Part shown: positions 8,778-17,544 of the stretch, in pieces
Layout: the number at the start of each line of letters is the position of its first letter
Position numbering within the stretch: position 1 is the stretch's first letter
Origin: Verrucomicrobiota bacterium
GTDB taxonomy: Bacteria > Verrucomicrobiota > Verrucomicrobiia > Opitutales > Opitutaceae
Length of the DNA stretch: 64,000 bases
NCBI GenBank assembly: GCA_023399155.1
Contig: JAEWQP010000016.1
Coordinates: 124,001-188,000, forward strand
Direction of reading: 5' to 3'
Program-made: the position numbers and the translations under genes
Notes under the pieces: model-generated
The model's database searches: none
Seen by the model: only the letters and a program-made list of their open reading frames with translations
Told to the model about the DNA's origin: nothing

Positions 8778-10406
8778 TTAGGCCCAGGTGTGAATGCCGC
8801 GGCGGGCAAGCGCTGCGGCGCGCAGGGCGTCGAGGCCGCCGAGCGTGACCGCGGGGCGTCCGTGCTTGAGGCGGGCCGGGCCAAAGGCGCGTCCGCCGAA
8901 CTCCGGCACGTCATCGTCCTGCCGGCGCGCCTGGCGCTGGCCCTGGCGGCCGTCAGCCGTGGCGTCGTCACGATGGTGATACGCGGGCGTGCTGGAGGTG
9001 ATCTCGGGATTGCCGAGCTTCCAGCCGCGGCCGTTCCAGTCCTGCGCGAGCTCGCCCCAGGCCGACTTGAGCGCGGCCTCGAGGCCGGGCACGTCGGTCT
9101 GGATCTGCGTGGCGATCTCGCCGTGGTTCATCGCAAGCTTGATCGAGAGCGAACCGCCCTGCTCGAAGCGGACGGTGAGCGCGAGCTGCTCGCGGCCGTG
9201 CAGCACGAGGCGCTCGATGGCCGAATGGATCGGCGCGAGAGCCTCGGACACTTCGACCGGCATCGCGGACGCCGCCGGCGCCGCCGTCTGAGGCGCAGGC
9301 ACCGCGGTCCTCGCCACGGGCGCGGCGCCCGGAGTGGCGGCGAGGATGGATGGGCTCAACTTCTCGCCCAGCTGTGAAAATTGGGCGGCGGTGGAGGTAC
9401 GCTCCCCGCCGCCGTTGGTCCAACCCTTCCAATCAACCGAAAGTGTTCCCGTCCACCCGGCCGCGATCGGCGAACCGGTCATCTGGACCGTGCCCTCAGG
9501 GAGTCGCTGCGCCGTGCTAGTGGTGGACGAACTCATGGTGGCGGCAGGAATAGCGCTGCGCGTGCCACTCTCCCTGGCGTTCAGATTAGGCTGCTGATGA
9601 TCAACGAGAACCGCTTTATTTTGTCCGGGTGCCGTCTGGGCTTCGGAGACCAGGGCGGCCGGGGCGGCAGATTTTTCCCCTCGGGCGCGGGTGTTTACCA
9701 AACGTGTCACCGCGGGCTGGGCCGAGGCTTCGGCGCTCTCGGATGTCGTGCTGGCTAGGCGGCTCTGGACGGCGGCCGTTTCCGGCGTGGCCGGCGCGGT
9801 CTCGGCCCGGCGTCCCGGCGTGGTGGCGCCCGGCTGCGGCCCGGAAACCGGTGAAGTCGCCGGATCCTGTGCCTGCGGTGCACGGGCCGCGCGCTCGCCT
9901 TGCTGGGGCGCGGCGGCCAGAGGCTGCGTCGTGGCATTTGTGGGCCGGGTTCCGACCGCCTTCTCGCCGGGGCCGACGGTGTTCGCGCCTGCTGCCAGTG
10001 AATCGGCATTTTCTGCCGGGGCAGCGGAAACCGGGGACGTCGCCACGGGAGCGGGCGCGACCGGGGCGTTGAGCAGGGTCTGCAAGAGTGAGGGCGTCGC
10101 GAGTGCGGCAATCAACGTACTGTCAGGGGCCGGCCGGTCCTCCCGCTCATCGTCCTCGTCCTCGTCGCGCCGGGCATCCCCACGATCCTCCGCCTCCGCA
10201 GTCTCGGCAGTTTGCCTCTCGAAGGCCGGCTCGGCTGGTTCGTGCTCAGCCGCCGCAGGGTCGCGACCGCGGTCCTGGGAAACGAGGTCCTCGAAAGCGC
10301 GGGTTTCGCCGGAGTCGGCCGGGCGCGCCATCGACGCCTCAGGTGAATAAGCGGGAGCACCCGCGCGCGGGGCGGCGGGAATGAAGCAGGATGTGGTTGA
10401 GTTCAC
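8778..10406 (-). CDS. fliK: Flagellar hook-length control protein FliK
   Basis: The product has 542 residues from a GTG one base after the preceding stop. An in-frame ATG at 10331 has a better ribosome-binding match (GAGG five bases upstream) and may be the true start. The first 350 residues are low-complexity Ala/Pro/Thr/Glu-rich sequence. The compact domain at about 390-470 (LTVRFEQGGSLSIKLAMNHG, then LEAALKSAWGEL) matches the FliK C-terminal domain that triggers the FlhB switch. The tail is basic. Identity is supported by the domain and by its position before flgD-flgE. Confidence 0.85.
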   Translation of the reverse strand: MNSTTSCFIPAAPRAGAPAYSPEASMARPADSGETRAFEDLVSQDRGRDPAAAEHEPAEPAFERQTAETAEAEDRGDARRDEDEDDEREDRPAPDSTLIAALATPSLLQTLLNAPVAPAPVATSPVSAAPAENADSLAAGANTVGPGEKAVGTRPTNATTQPLAAAPQQGERAARAPQAQDPATSPVSGPQPGATTPGRRAETAPATPETAAVQSRLASTTSESAEASAQPAVTRLVNTRARGEKSAAPAALVSEAQTAPGQNKAVLVDHQQPNLNARESGTRSAIPAATMSSSTTSTAQRLPEGTVQMTGSPIAAGWTGTLSVDWKGWTNGGGERTSTAAQFSQLGEKLSPSILAATPGAAPVARTAVPAPQTAAPAASAMPVEVSEALAPIHSAIERLVLHGREQLALTVRFEQGGSLSIKLAMNHGEIATQIQTDVPGLEAALKSAWGELAQDWNGRGWKLGNPEITSSTPAYHHRDDATADGRQGQRQARRQDDDVPEFGGRAFGPARLKHGRPAVTLGGLDALRAAALARRGIHTWA

Positions 10407-10407
10407 G

Positions 10408-11022
10408 CTAGGGCGTAGTCGCTCCGGCCCGCACCTGGTGTAGCAGCCGGATCTTGTTGGAAATGACCGCAGCCCGTCCCGCGAGTGTGCCCTCGCCCTC
10501 CTTGGTCCGGGCCATCTCCTCGAGGATCTGGCCGACCGGGTCCGGTTTCATGAATGCGAGTATCTTGACCACAGTGTCGTCATCCATCTCGCGGAAGATC
10601 GCGAGGACGGCTGGCGGGGTCATGTTCGTGTAGGTGGCGGCGAGCGTCTTGAGATTCTTCTGCTCGACCGTCTGTACTTCCGTGATGGTTGTCTCGACCG
10701 ACGCGCGCACGCGGTCGACCTCGCGCTTGATCTTTTCGATCTCGGCGCGCTCCGCCTTGAGGCGCAGCTCGTAGTCGCGCAGCTCGTTCTCCCGGGTCTG
10801 CACGGCGGCGAGACGATCCTTGAGCTCGGCGCGCATGGCCTCGACCTCGGGCGTGATGAAACTCCAGTCCACGAACGTCGGTGCCTCGGGCGCCGCGTCC
10901 GGGTCGGCCCCGTGCCCCGACGGGTCGGCCAGGCGCATCTGCAGGACGAAAGCCTGCGTGCCGACGCCGAGCACGACGGCGATCAGGGCGATGAGCCAGG
11001 GATTGCGAAGGAGCTTTTGCAT
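10408..11022 (-). CDS. MotE-like flagellar protein (coiled coil plus MgtE-N-like domain)
   Basis: The product has 204 residues. One membrane helix (about 9-28) is followed by a long charged coiled coil (about 60-120, rich in Glu/Lys/Arg) and a C-terminal stretch with MTPPAVLAIFREMDDDTVV and FMKPDPVGQILEEMA. This architecture matches the MotE/FlbB group, membrane-anchored proteins that in other bacteria stabilise or chaperone stator or export parts. The ATG at 11022 starts at the membrane helix; sequence upstream in frame is fliJ antisense noise. It lies between fliJ and fliK. The role is inferred from family and position. Confidence 0.8.
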   Translation of the reverse strand: MQKLLRNPWLIALIAVVLGVGTQAFVLQMRLADPSGHGADPDAAPEAPTFVDWSFITPEVEAMRAELKDRLAAVQTRENELRDYELRLKAERAEIEKIKREVDRVRASVETTITEVQTVEQKNLKTLAATYTNMTPPAVLAIFREMDDDTVVKILAFMKPDPVGQILEEMARTKEGEGTLAGRAAVISNKIRLLHQVRAGATTP

Positions 11023-11024
11023 GG

Positions 11025-11468
11025 TCAGAGGTCGGGCTGGAAGCGGGCGTTGACGATGTCGTCGAGTTCGCGCTCCTCGCGGCGGCGCTGCTCGGCGAGG
11101 TGGGCCTGGCTCTGGCGGTCGCGAAGTGTCTCCAGAACCTTCACACGGCGGTGGACGTCCACGAGCGCCTTCATCTTCTGTTCGCGGATGCGGCGCGCGG
11201 TCGCGAGCTTGCCGGCCACCTCGGTGCGCTCGCGCTCGAGCGTGAGGAGGTGGCGCCAGCGCATGGTGATGTCGGAGGGATGCCCGGGGCGTCCGATCTG
11301 CGCGCGCCACTCGGCCACGCCGGACTCGATGCGCGCCTCGACCCCGCGAAGTTCGTCCGCAAGGCGCATTTCCTGCCGGGCGGCCTGGCCGTAGGCGGTC
11401 TGCGCGCGTTCCTCCTCCCAGTTGCGGATGGTCAGGACGGGCTCGAGCCGGAAACGAAAGCGCTTCAT
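11025..11468 (-). CDS. fliJ: Flagellar export chaperone FliJ
   Basis: The product has 147 residues, almost entirely helical and highly charged, beginning MKRFRFRLEPVLTIRNWEEE, the usual FliJ N-terminal pattern. FliJ is a coiled-coil protein that inserts into the FliI hexamer and links the ATPase to FlhA. I chose the ATG at 11468, which overlaps the fliI stop as ATGA, over one ten codons upstream that lies inside fliI. Confidence 0.88.
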   Translation of the reverse strand: MKRFRFRLEPVLTIRNWEEERAQTAYGQAARQEMRLADELRGVEARIESGVAEWRAQIGRPGHPSDITMRWRHLLTLERERTEVAGKLATARRIREQKMKALVDVHRRVKVLETLRDRQSQAHLAEQRRREERELDDIVNARFQPDL

Positions 11469-12787
11469 TTCAGCACCTCCGCGAGGCGGGTGAAGCAATC
11501 CTTGCGCGGGCTCAGCTCGGCCGGCCGCTGCTTGAGAAACGTGTTGATCGTGTCGTGCAGTTCAATCGCCCGGTCGATGCGTGCGTTCACGCCCTTGTTG
11601 TAGGCGCCGAGGTTGATCAGGTCCTCGTTCTTGCGGTAGATGGCGAGGAGATCGCGCGCCTCGCTCATCGTGGTCCACTCCTGCTGGGTGCAGACATCCT
11701 GGCTGAGGCGGCTGACGCTCTCGAGCACATCGATGGCGGGGAAATGATTGGCGGTGGCGAGGGCCCGGTTGAGCACGATATGGCCGTCGAGGATACCGCG
11801 CACGCTGTCGGCGATCGGCTCGTTGAAGTCGTCGCCCTCGACCAGCACGGTGTAGAAGGCGGTGATCGAACCTGTATGCGACGTCCCGGTACGCTCGAGC
11901 AGACGCGGCAGGACGGAAAAGACCGAGGGCGTGTAGCCGCGGCTGGTCGGCGGCTCGCCCACGGCCAGCCCGATCTCGCGCTGGGCCATCGCGAAGCGGG
12001 TGACCGAATCGAGCAGGAAGAGCACGCTCGAGCCGCGGTCGCGGAAGCTCTCGGCGATCGCCGTGGCGAGGTAGGCCGCCCGCAGCCGGACCGGGGCGGA
12101 CTGGTCGGACGTCGCGACCACGACAACCGACTTTGCCAGGCCCTCGGGCCCGAGGTCCTTCTCGATGAACTCGCGCAGCTCGCGTCCGCGCTCGCCGACC
12201 AGGGCGATGACGTTGACATCAGCCGAGGCGCCGCGGGCGAGCATGCCGAGCAGCGTGGACTTGCCGACGCCGGATCCGGCGAAGATGCCCAGGCGCTGGC
12301 CGCGGCCGACGGGGCAGAACGCGTCGATCGCACGCACGCCCGTCTCGAGCGGGGCATCGATGCGGCGGCGTTGAAGGGGATTGGGCGGTTGGCGGCGCAA
12401 GGCGTTGGATGTGGCGGCGCCCAGCGGCCCGCGATCATCGATGGGGCGGCCGAGGCCGTCGAGCACGCGACCGAGGAGCGCGTCGCCCTCCGGCACGGCA
12501 TTGAGCTGCGCACCCACGCGGACCTCGCATCCGGGATGGATGCCGTCCATCTCGCCGAGCGGCATGAAGAGCACGCGATGTTCGCGAAAACCGACCACCT
12601 CGGCGAACACACTCAGGCCGTGGCGCGGCGAGCGGATCTCGCACACGTCTCCCAGCCGCACATGCGGGCCATCGGATTCGATCAGCAGGCCGGTCACCTG
12701 CGCGACCCGGCCGATGCGCTCGAGGGTCGCTCCCGTGTCGAGGCGGCGGGTGAACTCGGCGATCCAGTCTGGAGGATTGTCGATCAT
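11465..12787 (-). CDS. fliI: Flagellum-specific ATPase FliI
   Basis: This 440-residue RecA-fold ATPase is related to F1-beta. Its Walker A is AGSGVGKST (about 170-178), Walker B lies in SSVLFLLDSVTRFA, and the family block VGEPPTSRGYTPSVFSVLP is present. FliI hexamers energise loading of flagellar type III substrates with FliH and FliJ. All nucleotide-binding motifs look intact. It sits three bases after fliH and overlaps fliJ. Confidence 0.96.
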   Translation of the reverse strand: MIDNPPDWIAEFTRRLDTGATLERIGRVAQVTGLLIESDGPHVRLGDVCEIRSPRHGLSVFAEVVGFREHRVLFMPLGEMDGIHPGCEVRVGAQLNAVPEGDALLGRVLDGLGRPIDDRGPLGAATSNALRRQPPNPLQRRRIDAPLETGVRAIDAFCPVGRGQRLGIFAGSGVGKSTLLGMLARGASADVNVIALVGERGRELREFIEKDLGPEGLAKSVVVVATSDQSAPVRLRAAYLATAIAESFRDRGSSVLFLLDSVTRFAMAQREIGLAVGEPPTSRGYTPSVFSVLPRLLERTGTSHTGSITAFYTVLVEGDDFNEPIADSVRGILDGHIVLNRALATANHFPAIDVLESVSRLSQDVCTQQEWTTMSEARDLLAIYRKNEDLINLGAYNKGVNARIDRAIELHDTINTFLKQRPAELSPRKDCFTRLAEVLK

Positions 12788-12790
12788 CGC

Positions 12791-13369
12791 CTAGTGGCCG
12801 GCCAGGGCGGCGCCGATGCGCGCAAGCTTGTTTTCGAGGCGGGCATCGACCTTGCCAAAGCGCGTCAGGGCCTGCGCGTCGCCGCGGGCGAGCGAGTCGT
12901 CACCCACGAGGCGAAGCCCCGGATGAACGCCTGCGAGGTCGGGCTCGAGGCCCTGCATGAGCTTGAGATCGTCGGGATGGAGCCGCAGCTCGACCGGGCC
13001 GACGTCGGGTCCGATCTCGGCCAGGAGTTCGTTCACCACGGCGTCGATGCGCTCGCGGGTGACCTCGACCCCTGCGATCACCCGGCGCAGGGCCTTCATG
13101 GTGAGATACGGGAGGACATTGCGCACCTCGGCGGCGGCGTTGGCCGCGGCCTGCTCGAGGGCGCGAAACAGATGCTCGCGCATGTGATTGGCGTCGGAAC
13201 GCTGCTCGAGGAGCTGCTGGTTGATGAGCGCGGAGGCCTCGTCGCGACCTTTCTGATACGCCGCGCGCTCGCGCGCCTCGATCTGGTCCGCGGTGAGCGG
13301 CGCCGGGCCGTCGCGCTCGATGCGCACGGCCAGGAGCGGCTGGAAGAAGTGGACGCGCTCAGACGCCAC
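12791..13369 (-). CDS. fliH: Flagellar assembly protein FliH
   Basis: The product is about 192 residues from a GTG at 13369, which overlaps the fliG 3' end by 11 bases and has a GGGAGGG ribosome site just upstream. The frame stays open further upstream, inside fliG. The N-terminal half is charged and helical, and the C-terminal half has FliH-like sequence (VEVTRERIDAVVNELLAEIG, then VELRLHPDDLKLM). FliH holds FliI at the export gate and negatively regulates it. Identity rests on this C-terminal region and on the fliG-H-I order. Confidence 0.85.
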   Translation of the reverse strand: MASERVHFFQPLLAVRIERDGPAPLTADQIEARERAAYQKGRDEASALINQQLLEQRSDANHMREHLFRALEQAAANAAAEVRNVLPYLTMKALRRVIAGVEVTRERIDAVVNELLAEIGPDVGPVELRLHPDDLKLMQGLEPDLAGVHPGLRLVGDDSLARGDAQALTRFGKVDARLENKLARIGAALAGH

Positions 13370-14369
13370 CCGACCCTCCCTTCTCCAGGGAAATCTCCTC
13401 CTGCTCCTCGAGGCGCCGGACCACGGCGATGATGCGGTCCTGGGCGGCCTCGATGTCCTTGAGGCGGACGGAGCCGAGCATCTCGAGCTCCTCCTTGAGC
13501 GTCTCGGCCGCGCGCTTCGAGAGCGATCCGAAGATCGCATCGCGCAAGAGCGGCGTGGCCGGCTTGAGGGCGAGGACGAGGTCGTTCGTGTCGACCTCGC
13601 GCATGATGCGCTGGAGGTCCTTCTGCTCGAGGCGGACCATGTCGGCGAAGCCGAACATCTTCTTGCGGATGGCGGCGCCGAGCTCGGGGTCGCGCTGCTC
13701 GAGCTGCCCGAGGATCTGCTTGCTGGTCTCGCGATCGAGCGTGTTGAGGATCTCGGCCGCGACGCGCACGCCGCCCGACGAGTGCATCGTGACCTTCGTC
13801 TGCTGCACGTTCTGGGTGAGCGCGCGGGCCACCTTGTTCACCAGTTCGATCGAGGTGCTGCTCAGCGTGCTGAGGCGTTCGATCACCTCCTCGCGGGGTT
13901 GCGGCGGGAAGAGCGAAAGGATCTGCGCGGACTTCGGCGGCTCGAGGTAGGAAAGGATGAACGCAACCGTCTGCGCCTGCTCATGCTTGAGCAGGTTGTA
14001 GATCTGGCGCGGTTCCATCTGCTCGATCTCCTTGATGCCGTCGGCGGAATGGCCGCCGGGGGAGATGCGGTCGAGAATGCTGGCCGCCTTCGAGTCACCC
14101 TTGGCGAGTTCGAGCGTGCGGCGGGCGAATCCGGCGCCGCCGGAGACCGAGCTGGCACTCGCGCCCAGGACCGACGCGAACTCGCGGATTGTCTGCGCCT
14201 GCATGTTCTGGTCGATGACCTGGAAGTTGGTCATCTCCTTGCAGATCGCCTCGATCTCCGCGTCCTCGAACTGGCGCAGCACCTCGGCCGCGGTCTCGGG
14301 TCCGAGCACGATCAGGAAGATGGCAAGCTTCTGCCTCTTCGAGAGATCATCGTAGAGCGCGTTGGCCAT
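13359..14369 (-). CDS. fliG: Flagellar motor switch protein FliG
   Basis: The product has 336 residues with the three FliG armadillo-like domains. The N-terminus contains KRQKLAIFLIVLGPETAAEV, the middle contains the surface near RQIYNLLKHEQAQTVAFILS, and the C-terminus carries the charged torque helix region (DLVLALKPATPLLRDAIFGS, then LSKRAAETLKEELEMLG). FliG binds FliF and interacts with the stators to produce torque. Length and motifs are normal. Confidence 0.96.
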   Translation of the reverse strand: MANALYDDLSKRQKLAIFLIVLGPETAAEVLRQFEDAEIEAICKEMTNFQVIDQNMQAQTIREFASVLGASASSVSGGAGFARRTLELAKGDSKAASILDRISPGGHSADGIKEIEQMEPRQIYNLLKHEQAQTVAFILSYLEPPKSAQILSLFPPQPREEVIERLSTLSSTSIELVNKVARALTQNVQQTKVTMHSSGGVRVAAEILNTLDRETSKQILGQLEQRDPELGAAIRKKMFGFADMVRLEQKDLQRIMREVDTNDLVLALKPATPLLRDAIFGSLSKRAAETLKEELEMLGSVRLKDIEAAQDRIIAVVRRLEEQEEISLEKGGSGGV

Positions 14370-14392
14370 GGCGGGTGATCAGGTGGGGAGGC

Positions 14393-15973
14393 TCACTTCT
14401 GTTCCGCGGACATCCACTGCTTGAGCGTGATGCCGACGTTGTCGGGCTTCTGCTTGATCAGCTCGTTGAGGAGCTCCGGCGTGACGGCGCCGCCCTCGAG
14501 GTCGACCTTGCGCTGGCCCGGGCCCGAGGGGTTGTAGACCTCGAGCGAGATCGCCTCGGCCCTGCTCTTCTTCAGCAGGCGCACGAAATAGAGGAGCGCG
14601 CCGATCGCGACGATGATGGCGAGTGCGTTGCGGCCGATGTCGAACCAGTTGCGCAGCTGCGCGTCCCGGGCCAGCTCCACGGTCTGGCCGGCAAACGGAT
14701 CCGGCGCGAAGTCCACTTCCTGGATACTCACCGCCTGATCGGCGGCCTGGCCGCTGGCGTTGCTCACGCCCAGGGCGGTGACGACCATGCGGCGGAGATT
14801 TTCCATCTCCTCGGCGCTGCGCGGCTGCGTCTGGCGGGCGTCCCCCGATCCGGTGGCGCGCATCGCGACAAAAACGGCGGCGGAGATGCGGCGGATCTCG
14901 CCGGGGCTCTTCACCGTGTTGATCGTGGCGCGCGCGATCTCGTAGGCCTCGGTCTTGGACGTGCGCTTCTGCTGGGAACTGGTTGTCGGACCGCCCGCTC
15001 CCTCGGCCGCGGGGGCCGTGCCCTGCGCGGTGGGCGTGTTGGCCGTGGCGCCGACCACGCGCGTGTCGCGCGTCTCGGAGGAGATGTTGCTGTCCTCGGT
15101 CACGGTCGAGCTGCGCAGCACCTGGCTGTCGGGATCGTAGCGCTCCTCCACCATGGTCGACGCGGTGTTGTCGACATCGACCGACACGCGCACGACGGCG
15201 TTGCCGGGCCCGAGCACGCTGGAGAGCATGCTCTCAACCTTGCGGCCGAAATAATCCTCCATGCCCTTGCGCGCGCGGATCTGCCCGGCGGTCAACCCGG
15301 CGGCCGATGCATCGGAGCGGAGTTCCTCGCTGAGCACATTGCCGCGGTTGTCCACGACCACGACATCATCGACCTTCAGGCCCTCCACGGCATTGGCGAC
15401 GAGGGAGCGGATCGAGTTGACGGCCTCGGTGGCAAGGCGGTTGCCGCCGGTGTCGACGAGCACGGACGCGGTCGAGCGGCGACCGGCGTCGGTGACGAGG
15501 AGGCGGTTCTCCGGCATCACCACCATCACGCGCGCGGCGCGAACGCCGTCGAGCTGGCTGATGGTGCGGCCGAGTTCACCCTGGATGGCGCGCAGGTAGT
15601 TCGTGCGCTGGACGAAGTCGGAGATGCCGAAATTGCCGCGGTCGAAGATCTCGAAGCCCACCGAGCCGCCCGAGGGCATGCCCTTCGAGGCGAGGTCCAT
15701 GCGGACGCGGTAGACGTGCTCGCGCGGCACATGGATCGTCGTGCCGCCCGCAGTAAGCTGATACGGGATCGACTGCGCATCGAGGGCGGCGACGATGTCC
15801 CCCGCATCCTTCGGATCCAGCCGGCCGTAGAGCAGCTGCATGTCGGGCCGTGCGGACCACACAAGCATGCCGGCCATCGCGGCCACGACCGCGCCGGTCG
15901 CGAGTACGAGCGAGATCTTCTGGTTGATCCCGAGTTGCTTCCAGAGCTCGAAGAGCTGGGCGAGAATGCGCAT
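14393..15973 (-). CDS. fliF: Flagellar MS-ring protein FliF
   Basis: The product has 526 residues. It has one membrane helix near the N-terminus (about 19-40) and another near 450-470, with the ring-building YscJ/FliF domain between them (LYGRLDPKDAGDIVAALDAQ). The cytoplasmic tail LLNELIKQKPDNVGITLKQW is the FliG-binding region. FliF forms the MS ring that houses the export gate. It is complete and typical. Confidence 0.96.
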   Translation of the reverse strand: MRILAQLFELWKQLGINQKISLVLATGAVVAAMAGMLVWSARPDMQLLYGRLDPKDAGDIVAALDAQSIPYQLTAGGTTIHVPREHVYRVRMDLASKGMPSGGSVGFEIFDRGNFGISDFVQRTNYLRAIQGELGRTISQLDGVRAARVMVVMPENRLLVTDAGRRSTASVLVDTGGNRLATEAVNSIRSLVANAVEGLKVDDVVVVDNRGNVLSEELRSDASAAGLTAGQIRARKGMEDYFGRKVESMLSSVLGPGNAVVRVSVDVDNTASTMVEERYDPDSQVLRSSTVTEDSNISSETRDTRVVGATANTPTAQGTAPAAEGAGGPTTSSQQKRTSKTEAYEIARATINTVKSPGEIRRISAAVFVAMRATGSGDARQTQPRSAEEMENLRRMVVTALGVSNASGQAADQAVSIQEVDFAPDPFAGQTVELARDAQLRNWFDIGRNALAIIVAIGALLYFVRLLKKSRAEAISLEVYNPSGPGQRKVDLEGGAVTPELLNELIKQKPDNVGITLKQWMSAEQK

Positions 15974-16005
15974 CGTCTAGGTGGCTGGGGTGTTCGCGAA
16001 AGGGA

Positions 16006-16356
16006 TCAGACGGCCATGCGCATCAGTTCCTGGTAGGAGTCGACGAGCTTGTTGCGCACCTCCACGAGGAGGCTGAAGGCGAGGCCCGACTCCTGCATGG
16101 CGATCATGGACTGGTGGATGTTGTCCGTCTCGCCGAGCATGAGGCGGCGCACCTCCGCCTCGGAGGCCTTGCCCTTGGCATCGACCTCGCGGACCAGCCC
16201 GCCGACGAGGTCGGAGAAGGTGCCCGATTTGCGCGGGCCGCCGGCATCGCTCACCTCGGGCGAGGAAAGCCCCGGCACGGAACGCTCGAGGCCGTCGATC
16301 CCCGGGGGGCGCAGCAGGGTTTGGGGTAGGATCTGGGCGGATACGGGGTCGATCAT
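16006..16356 (-). CDS. fliE: Flagellar hook-basal body protein FliE
   Basis: The product has 116 residues. The C-terminal two-thirds matches FliE (SFSDLVGG-like segment, the pattern MLGETDNIHQSMIAMQESGL, and an ending with a VRNKLVDSYQELMRM core). FliE links the MS ring to the proximal rod. The N-terminal 45 residues are Pro/Gly-rich and variable, as usual. It lies between flgC and fliF. Confidence 0.9.
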   Translation of the reverse strand: MIDPVSAQILPQTLLRPPGIDGLERSVPGLSSPEVSDAGGPRKSGTFSDLVGGLVREVDAKGKASEAEVRRLMLGETDNIHQSMIAMQESGLAFSLLVEVRNKLVDSYQELMRMAV

Positions 16357-16385
16357 GGCGGAGGATCAGGAAGGCGGACGCGTGT

Positions 16386-16808
16386 TCAGCGGCCGATCGA
16401 CATCGCGCGCTGCGCCATCTGGCGCGCGGTGCGCACGACAGAAAGGTTTGCCTCGTAGGAGCGCGAGGCGGTGATCAGGTCGACCATCTCCGTCTGAAGA
16501 TTGACGTTCGGCATGTGCACGATGCCGTTGGCATCGGCATGGGGATGGCCGGGGTTGTAGAGGGCGGCGCCCGGCGAGCGGTCCATCTCGATACTGGCCA
16601 CGCGCACGCCCGTGCGGCCGGTGAGGTCGGTCGCGCCGGCGACCGACTGAAGCTGCGTCTCAAACGTCACCATCTTGCGCTGGTAGGGCAGACCGTCGGG
16701 CCCGCGCGTGGTGTTGGCGTTGGCAATGTTCTGCCCGATCACGTCGAGGCGGGTCTTCTCGGCGGCGAGGGCATCGGACGTGACGGAGATGGCGGGAAGG
16801 ATGTTCAT
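16386..16808 (-). CDS. flgC: Flagellar basal-body rod protein FlgC
   Basis: The product has 140 residues with the rod-protein N-terminal motif LDVIGQNIANANTTRGPDGL and the FlgC pattern YQRKMVTFE, then PNVNLQTEMVDLITASRSYE near the C-terminus. FlgC is a proximal rod subunit exported without a signal peptide. It is complete. flgB lies 21 bases upstream. Confidence 0.94.
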   Translation of the reverse strand: MNILPAISVTSDALAAEKTRLDVIGQNIANANTTRGPDGLPYQRKMVTFETQLQSVAGATDLTGRTGVRVASIEMDRSPGAALYNPGHPHADANGIVHMPNVNLQTEMVDLITASRSYEANLSVVRTARQMAQRAMSIGR

Positions 16809-16829
16809 GGCTGCGCCGGGGGATCAGGT

Positions 16830-17210
16830 TCAGGAAACGCGGCCCGTGATCGCGGTGCGCAGGCGCTTGATCGAGTCGCTGGCGAACTGCGAAAGGAAGT
16901 CGTACTCAAGGGAGTTGCGGCTCATCTCGATAAGCTCGCGGTCGAGTTCCACGCTGTTGCCATCGGGCCGGACGGCGCGGGCATTGGGATCCTGAACGAC
17001 CGTCGGGTTGAGCGTCACCGAGCCGCGGGTCGGGTCGGCGGCAAGTTTTTCGAGCTGCTGGGCAAAGTCGGGGCTGAGGTCGAGGCGCTTGAAGCCAGGG
17101 GTCTCCAGGTTCGCGATGTTCGTCGCCAACGCCTCGTGGCGCAGCGAGGCTGCATCGAGAAGTTCCTTGGCGAGCTGGTAGTTTTGATGCCCCAGCAGTT
17201 GATCGATCAT
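16830..17210 (-). CDS. flgB: Flagellar basal-body rod protein FlgB
   Basis: The product has 126 residues, starting MIDQLLGHQNYQLAKELLDA and containing the rod motif ATNIANLETPGFKRLDL. I chose the ATG at 17210; an ATG 14 codons upstream is possible but adds sequence not seen in FlgB. FlgB is the first proximal rod subunit and here heads the 21-gene flagellar operon. It is divergent from cheR across a 334-base region. Confidence 0.92.
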   Translation of the reverse strand: MIDQLLGHQNYQLAKELLDAASLRHEALATNIANLETPGFKRLDLSPDFAQQLEKLAADPTRGSVTLNPTVVQDPNARAVRPDGNSVELDRELIEMSRNSLEYDFLSQFASDSIKRLRTAITGRVS

Positions 17211-17544
17211 GTCGGCGCGAGAGCAGGCGATGTGCCCGAGTGCGCATGACAACGCCTAACATTCTGATTAACAATCAACTATACTCGAGCGTTGATTTTG
17301 GACCAGACCCGTCGCGGGGCGGGCCCGGCAGATTTTTCCTAGCCTCTTCCCGCCGGCAAAATCGGCCCGCAGCAGAGCACCACGCAAAACGATCCGGGGT
17401 ATAAGGCACCGGGTCCTTGAGTATTTCCCTTCATCCGGGCCGCGGGGTGAACGGCCGAATGCCCTAAAGTCGGCCTACGCAGCCCACGATATCAGGGAGG
17501 CACCCGGGCTGTGGCAGCGCGGGCCGCCGCATTGTCTTCTCCAC
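17211..17544. promoter_or_regulatory. Divergent intergenic region between flgB and cheR
   Basis: This 334-base region contains no gene I can support. Its flgB-proximal part has an AT-rich island with repeated half-sites: TGATT-aac-AATCA at 17265-17277 and ATCAAC at 17274-17279 paired with GTTGAT at 17291-17296. These could bind a regulator of the flagellar operon. No convincing sigma-70 or sigma-54 pair was found for flgB. A FliA-like candidate for cheR is listed separately. Confidence 0.5.
17465..17492 (+). promoter_or_regulatory. Candidate sigma-28 (FliA) promoter for cheR
   Basis: TAAA at 17465-17468 is followed after 16 bases by CACGATAT (17485-17492), resembling the FliA consensus TAAA-N15-GCCGATAA with five of eight matches in the -10 and one extra spacer base. 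It lies about 50 bases before the cheR ATG, a sensible distance. This is a pattern match by eye only. Confidence 0.35.
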
